A stretch of DNA of 64,000 nucleotides, taken from positions 62,001-126,000 of the forward strand of contig JAVBON010000002.1 of NCBI GenBank assembly GCA_031550525.1. The letters are read 5' to 3'. This stretch comes from WRHT01 sp031550525 (GTDB taxonomy: Bacteria > Desulfobacterota > Desulfovibrionia > Desulfovibrionales > Desulfovibrionaceae). Position 1 is the first letter of the stretch, and each line of letters begins with the position of its first letter. This document shows, piece after piece, positions 59,550 to 64,000 of this stretch. The translations under genes and the position numbers were made by a program. A model generated the notes under the pieces. It made no database searches. It saw only the letters and a program-made list of their open reading frames with translations, and was not told the DNA's origin.

Positions 59550-61091
59550 TTGGCTAATCAAACCGCTAAATCAGGCAAGCAGTTTATTTTTCTGCTGCTA
59601 GGCGCTCTGCTGGCCGCCATCGTTTTGCTGTATTGGAGATCAATCCCAAAACTATTGCTTTTTTGGGACAAGCCAGACTATTCCCACGCCTATATCATAC
59701 CCCCACTTTTGGCCTGGATTTTCTGGACCGAGCGTAAACACCTGGCCGCAACTGCCGACAACAGCTACAAATTCGCCTGGTTCTTTCTGGCCTGCACTAC
59801 GGTACTTTTTGCGCTTGGCAGCTTTAGCGCCATTCTGGCCCTGGTGTTTCTTTCCATCTGGGCCCTCCTGCTGGCCCTGCTGGGCCTTTTTTACGGCGAC
59901 CGCGGTCTGAAAACCCTGTGGCCGCTGGCTATAACCGCCTTTTTCGCCGTGCCTTGGCCTGCCTTTATTTTCAACAACGCCAGCTTTAAACTGCGCCTGC
60001 TTTCTTCTTGGCTCTCCGAGCTTATGCTGCGGGCTATTTCCATTCCCGTATACCGTGAGGGCAATGTAATAGATTTGGGCAGCATCCAGCTTGAGGTGGT
60101 AGATGCTTGCAGCGGTTTGCGCTACCTATTGCCCAGCCTGCTTATGGCTGTGCTGGCCGGTTGGCTGTTTTTAAAGCGCCCGCTAATGCGCGTGTGGCTG
60201 GTGTTTTTTGCCGTGCCGGTGGCTGTTTTTTCCAACGCCTTCCGCATTATGATTACGGGCGTGCTCTGCCGTTGGTTCGGACCAGCCATGGCCGAGGGTT
60301 TTTTTCACGATTTTTCAGGCTGGCTGGTTTACGTAATTTCGCTGGTGGTGTTGCTGGGCCTTTTGTACATACTGCGCCGTCTTGAGCAACGCAAACCAGA
60401 CAAAATACCTGCCCCGCTGCCGGAAAAAGATTTTCGCGCCATGGACAAACTGCCGGGTAAAAAAAATCTGCTTATAGTGTTGGCGGTGTTGTTGGCGCTT
60501 ATAGCCGTAAATACTTGGGCCTCTCATCCGGCGCCAACGCTTGAGCGTATGGACATGGCCAAATTTCCTCTCCGGCTTGGCGACTGGCAGGCTAAAGTAA
60601 TAGATCTGGAGGCTGACACAATTAAAGGACTGGGAACGGACCAAGTATTTAACGCAAGCTACATAAACCTGCAAACCGGTGATCTTCTGTACTTTCTAAT
60701 CACCTACTACCCGGAGCAGGATTCAAGCGCTTCGGCCCATGCCCCGGCCTCCTGCATGCTGGGCAGCGGCTGGAGCATAATGCAAAAAAAAGAGGTTGCG
60801 GGCAGCGAAACACCGCATGATACACCAACGGGGCGTATTCTTCTAAAAAAACAAAATATTTACATAGTTTCAAACTTCTGGTTTCAACAACGCGGGCGCT
60901 TAATAAGCAACGAATTTTTGAACAAACTCTACCTGTTTATGGATGCAATGCGCACGCGCCGCACAGATGGCGGCCTGGTGCGCATAGAACTGGTGTTGCG
61001 CCCTGGCATGACGCCGGAAGAAGGCCAAGAAATTATTAACGGGTTCATCGCGCTTATAAAGCCCGAAGTGCCAAAGTTCATACCAAACTAG
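59550..61091 (+). CDS. Exosortase with fused EpsI domain (XrtD-like)
   Basis: About 513 residues. Residues 1-290 are a multi-spanning exosortase with the catalytic triad visible: Cys187 in VVDACSGLRYL, Arg232 in FSNAFRIM, His253 in FHDFSGW. After a linker and another membrane segment, residues about 310-510 form the EpsI domain (FPLRLGDWQAKVI, YYPEQDSSASAH). Fusion of the two is typical of the VPLPA-type exosortase D (recalled). Start: a TTG at 59550 has GAGG six bases before it, whereas the in-frame GTG at 59538 has none. The next gene starts two bases after the stop. Confidence 0.9.
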   Translation: MANQTAKSGKQFIFLLLGALLAAIVLLYWRSIPKLLLFWDKPDYSHAYIIPPLLAWIFWTERKHLAATADNSYKFAWFFLACTTVLFALGSFSAILALVFLSIWALLLALLGLFYGDRGLKTLWPLAITAFFAVPWPAFIFNNASFKLRLLSSWLSELMLRAISIPVYREGNVIDLGSIQLEVVDACSGLRYLLPSLLMAVLAGWLFLKRPLMRVWLVFFAVPVAVFSNAFRIMITGVLCRWFGPAMAEGFFHDFSGWLVYVISLVVLLGLLYILRRLEQRKPDKIPAPLPEKDFRAMDKLPGKKNLLIVLAVLLALIAVNTWASHPAPTLERMDMAKFPLRLGDWQAKVIDLEADTIKGLGTDQVFNASYINLQTGDLLYFLITYYPEQDSSASAHAPASCMLGSGWSIMQKKEVAGSETPHDTPTGRILLKKQNIYIVSNFWFQQRGRLISNEFLNKLYLFMDAMRTRRTDGGLVRIELVLRPGMTPEEGQEIINGFIALIKPEVPKFIPN

Positions 61092-61093
61092 CC

Positions 61094-62506
61094 ATGTTCC
61101 GCCAACAAGCTCTGCTCATAAGTAATCTGCTCATTCTGGGCGACGGTATATCCTTTATTACAGGGGGTTACCTTTCCTGGTACATCTACTGGAAAATGAC
61201 CTGGGAAACCTTTGAAATATCCTCCCTCATGTTTTTACTTATGGTGCTGGTGCTTATTCTGCTAAACGCCTTTGTACTTGGCCTTATGGGCATGTATGAC
61301 GATAAAATACTGCCAAAGACCGTGGAATGCGCTTTGCGCCTGGGGGCCGGAGTTGTGCTGGAGTTTGGGCTGCTGCACACCATTATAGTTTCTTCAGGTA
61401 TTTACCCTATCCCGCTGGATTTTCTGCTGCTCTATATGGCTTTGGTTTTTGCAGGGTTGCTGTTTAACAGGTTGCTGGCTAAAATATGGCTAGACGCGCG
61501 CAACCGCAACCCCCGGCATATGCGCCGCATTTTGCTGGCTGGTTCTGAAAACCGCGTGGCGGTTGTGCTTGAAGCCTTGAAACACCAACATAGCTGGGGG
61601 CACCACGTGGTGGGCTGGCTTTCCTTCGGCCCAGTGACGGACAAGATCGCGTTGCCGCATTTGGGCGACTTTGATGCCCTGACCCCGACACTGTACAATG
61701 AAGCGCTGGACGATGTGATAGTGGCCCTGCCGCACGATGCCCCCATACGCCTGCATGGCCCGGTGGAACTATGCAGACAGCTTGGAGTGACCATTCATAT
61801 AGTGCCGGGCATGTTCAACCCTACGGAGCAAATACGGGGTCTTACGGTGCAGCACATAAAAAATGTGCCCACCCTTACGGTTTATGGCTCGGCCATAAGC
61901 CCCAGCGGGCTGTTTTACAAGCGCATTCTGGATATTGCGGGTGGTTTGGTAGGCTTCAGTATTTTTTTACTGCTATACCCGCTAATTGGCTTGGCCATAA
62001 AGCTGAATTCGCCAGGCCCTGTGCTATTCAAACAAACCAGGGTTGGCCTTAACAACCGCCACTTCAAACTTTACAAATTCCGTTCCATGCGGGTGGATGC
62101 TGAAGAGCGCAAAAAAGAGTTATCCGCCTTTAACGAGATGGACGGGCAGATGTTCAAAATGAAAAACGACCCCCGTGTGACGCGGGTAGGGCGTTTTTTG
62201 CGTAAAACCTCGCTGGACGAGTTTCCGCAGTTTATCAACGTGCTGAAAGGCGACATGAGCATGGTGGGCACGCGCCCGCCCACGCCGGAAGAGGTAATGC
62301 AGTACGAGCCGTGGCAAAGGCGGCGCATATCGATGAAACCTGGCATTACCGGCATCTGGCAGATTAGCGGGCGCAACAATATCAAGAATTTTCAGGATGT
62401 GGTCAAATACGATTTGGAATATATTGATGACTGGCATTTTTCACGTGATCTTTATATTCTTTTAAAAACTTTATGGGTGGTCCTTGCTGGCAAGGGTGCG
62501 TCTTAA
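61094..62506 (+). CDS. Polyprenyl glycosylphosphotransferase (exopolysaccharide-initiating)
   Basis: 470 residues: four to five N-terminal membrane segments, a Rossmann-like central part (MRRILLAGSENRVAVVLEAL), a further membrane segment (about 280-300), and the conserved C-terminal sugar-phosphate transferase domain: KRILDIAGGLVGF, SPGPVLFKQTRVGLNNRHF, KLYKFRSMRVDAE, RVTRVGRFLRKTSLDEFPQF, GDMSMVGTRPP, KPGITGIWQISGRN. It moves a sugar-1-phosphate onto undecaprenyl phosphate, the first step of a polysaccharide. It is directly downstream of the exosortase, the usual arrangement in exosortase/EPS loci. Confidence 0.93.
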   Translation: MFRQQALLISNLLILGDGISFITGGYLSWYIYWKMTWETFEISSLMFLLMVLVLILLNAFVLGLMGMYDDKILPKTVECALRLGAGVVLEFGLLHTIIVSSGIYPIPLDFLLLYMALVFAGLLFNRLLAKIWLDARNRNPRHMRRILLAGSENRVAVVLEALKHQHSWGHHVVGWLSFGPVTDKIALPHLGDFDALTPTLYNEALDDVIVALPHDAPIRLHGPVELCRQLGVTIHIVPGMFNPTEQIRGLTVQHIKNVPTLTVYGSAISPSGLFYKRILDIAGGLVGFSIFLLLYPLIGLAIKLNSPGPVLFKQTRVGLNNRHFKLYKFRSMRVDAEERKKELSAFNEMDGQMFKMKNDPRVTRVGRFLRKTSLDEFPQFINVLKGDMSMVGTRPPTPEEVMQYEPWQRRRISMKPGITGIWQISGRNNIKNFQDVVKYDLEYIDDWHFSRDLYILLKTLWVVLAGKGAS

Positions 62507-62524
62507 ATTAAGGAGTGCTGCGGC

Positions 62525-64000
62525 ATGAAACGCTTTTTTATCATACTTTTACTTTCGCTGGCCGTTTTGGGCTGTTCCTCAAAAGAGGAGCGGCGCGATT
62601 CTCTTATAGCCAATGCGGAAAAACTGGCGGCGCAAGATAAATGCGCCGAGGCCAGAATTGAGGCCAGAAACGCCATAAAGCTAGACCCCAACGCAGCCGG
62701 GGCTTATCTGGTATTGGGCCGTTGCGAGATGAAAGAGCAAAACTGGCGCGGAGCTTTTGGTTCCTTCAACCGGGTGCTGGAATTGGAGCCGGATAACCTT
62801 GTTGCCATGGAAAGCATGAGCCGCCTGTACCTTATGGCCAATGATCTGGAAAACGCCAAAAAACTTTCCGAAAAACTGCTGGCTGTCGACCCTGCTTCCA
62901 TAAACTACAAAATTATCCGTGCCGGTGTGGCTCTGCGCGAAAAGCATATCATGGCGGCCGAAAAACTCCTGCTGGAAGTGCTGGCGGCCGAGGCTTACAA
63001 TGAAGAAGCCACCATAGGCCTTGCCACCGCCTATATGGAAAACGGCCAACTGGACAAGGCCGAGGCTCTTATGCTTGATGCCCTCAAGCACCGCCAGGAT
63101 TCTTTGGTTTTCCTCAACTATCTGGCCAATATATCAATGCGCGGCAAAAAATTTGCCGAAGCAGCCACTTACTTGGAGGCAATGCGCGCCTTACAGCCGG
63201 ATAACGATGCCGTAACCATGCGCCTGGCCGATATGTATATGCTTACCGAGCGCCAAAACGATGCCATGGCCCTGCTTAAAGACGTACTGGCCAAAACCCC
63301 CGGCAAAGACTCCATACGTACACGGCTGGCTGAAATATTCTATGGCGCGGGAGACGTTGAATCGGGGCTGGCCGTTTTAGACCAGGCCCCCAAAATGACT
63401 GCGCCAATCAGATTCAGCAAGGCCTCCGGCCTGATGCGCCTGAACAGGAGCGATGAGGCAATCGCGGAATTGCAGTCCATAAGCAACGCTCCGGAAGCCG
63501 GCCCAACAGGCCTTGCGGCCAAGCAACGTCTGGCTGAAATTTATGTGTTGCAAAACAAAACTGATGCGGCGCTGGCCGAGCTTAACGAAGTAGTAAAACG
63601 CAACCCCAACGACAATAAGGCGTTGGCCCTGCGCGGCAGAATTTTCTACCTGCGCGGCAGCTACACAGAGGCCGTGGCCGACCTGCGCATAGTGCTGCGC
63701 GATAACCCCAAAGACGCCAGCAGCGCGCTGGCCCTGGCCGAATCGCAACGCTCCCTTGGCACGCCAAAATTGGCTGAGGAGACTTTAAAGGCCTCCATAG
63801 CCGAATCGCCATCCTACATGCCCAGCTACCTTCTGCTCTCGGCGCTGCAACGTGTTGGAGGCAATAACAGCGCCGCTCTGGAAACCATTAAGAGCGGCGC
63901 GGAAAAAACCGACAGCCCAGAGCTCCACTTTGCCTATGTGGACCAACTCGTTATGTCCCAAGACTATAAAACAGCGCGTGCCTACCTTGATAAACTTGCC
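62525..64000 (+). CDS. TPR-repeat lipoprotein of PEP-CTERM/EPS systems (PrsT-like), partial at window edge
   Basis: The frame starts at ATG 62525 after AAGGAG and stays open for 492 codons to the end of the window. A signal with lipobox (LAVLGCSS, Cys near residue 17) precedes many TPR units, for example CAEARIEARNAIKLDPNAAGAYLVLG, AFGSFNRVLELEPDNLVAMESMS, KAEALMLDALKHRQD. The exosortase-associated PrsT protein has this layout (often over 900 residues). It may help assemble or export the polysaccharide made by the upstream gene. The C terminus is not in the window. Confidence 0.85.
   Translation, partial: MKRFFIILLLSLAVLGCSSKEERRDSLIANAEKLAAQDKCAEARIEARNAIKLDPNAAGAYLVLGRCEMKEQNWRGAFGSFNRVLELEPDNLVAMESMSRLYLMANDLENAKKLSEKLLAVDPASINYKIIRAGVALREKHIMAAEKLLLEVLAAEAYNEEATIGLATAYMENGQLDKAEALMLDALKHRQDSLVFLNYLANISMRGKKFAEAATYLEAMRALQPDNDAVTMRLADMYMLTERQNDAMALLKDVLAKTPGKDSIRTRLAEIFYGAGDVESGLAVLDQAPKMTAPIRFSKASGLMRLNRSDEAIAELQSISNAPEAGPTGLAAKQRLAEIYVLQNKTDAALAELNEVVKRNPNDNKALALRGRIFYLRGSYTEAVADLRIVLRDNPKDASSALALAESQRSLGTPKLAEETLKASIAESPSYMPSYLLLSALQRVGGNNSAALETIKSGAEKTDSPELHFAYVDQLVMSQDYKTARAYLDKLA

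Noticed and set aside
1..64000. CRISPR arrays, tRNA or rRNA genes, prophage or complete insertion sequences
   Set aside because: Searched by eye for regular direct repeats, cloverleaf or rRNA motifs and transposase or integrase motifs; none seen.

Overview
The window (64 kb, roughly 55% G+C) looks like a chromosome segment from a Gram-negative member of the Desulfovibrionaceae or a close relative. This rests on gene content recalled from that group: a LapG-controlled type I secretion adhesin module, a short PTS block (EIID, HPr, EI) between rsmI and smpB, TRAP solute receptors, and an exosortase with a fused EpsI domain. There is no rRNA, tRNA or other taxonomic marker here, so the assignment is an inference. 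I saw no CRISPR array, complete insertion sequence or prophage.

Layout. 0-5.3 kb: a partial gene, a secreted alpha/beta-hydrolase-like protein, a short membrane protein next to a hairpin-bounded repeat, a HAD phosphatase, and a TRAP receptor divergent from a LacI-type regulator. 5.4-14.8 kb: a Lap-type secretion and adhesin-retention module, with a transmembrane PAS/HD-GYP-like protein, LapG-like protease, membrane fusion protein and ABC exporter on the minus strand and a divergent TolC. 15-20 kb: diaminopimelate dehydrogenase, a COG3014-like lipoprotein and a BCCT carrier. 20-25 kb: a sigma-54 activator with matching palindromes on both sides, a DMT transporter, a small winged-helix protein and an alkaline-phosphatase-superfamily enzyme. 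25-31 kb: a large MscS channel, an ECF transporter of biotin type (T component divergent from bioY and its ATPase) and a nitroreductase. 31.4-32.8 kb: a decayed-looking patch with an interrupted amidotransferase, a truncated methyltransferase and an AT-rich promoter region. 32.8-42 kb: a YheO-type regulator, an arylsulfotransferase-like protein, a second TRAP receptor, two MFS carriers, DarP and an M23 peptidase. 42-53.6 kb: a GGDEF/EAL protein, a 5'-nucleotidase-like enzyme, rnhB, a secreted protein of unknown function, yraN, rsmI, PTS genes and smpB. 53.8-56.5 kb: an FMN alpha-hydroxyacid dehydrogenase-like protein and a second arylsulfotransferase-like protein. 56.9-64 kb: a PEP-CTERM-like protein behind a near-consensus sigma-54 promoter, a small RTX protein, an exosortase, a polyprenyl glycosylphosphotransferase and a TPR lipoprotein that runs off the edge.

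How the parts may work together. The two ends of the window both concern the cell surface. The left module should export an RTX adhesin and hold it at the outer membrane until LapG cuts it. The likely signal receptor for LapG is a membrane protein whose HD-GYP domain has lost its metal-binding residues. The right end carries a 510-residue RTX protein with an N-terminal region resembling a retention module, beside exosortase and polysaccharide genes, so it could be a client of the left module.

The best leads are this degenerate HD-GYP/LapG pairing, the small RTX protein, an in-frame UGA at the nucleophile-cysteine position of an otherwise intact amidotransferase-like frame, the paired palindromes around the sigma-54 activator, and several families of dispersed intergenic hairpin repeats.
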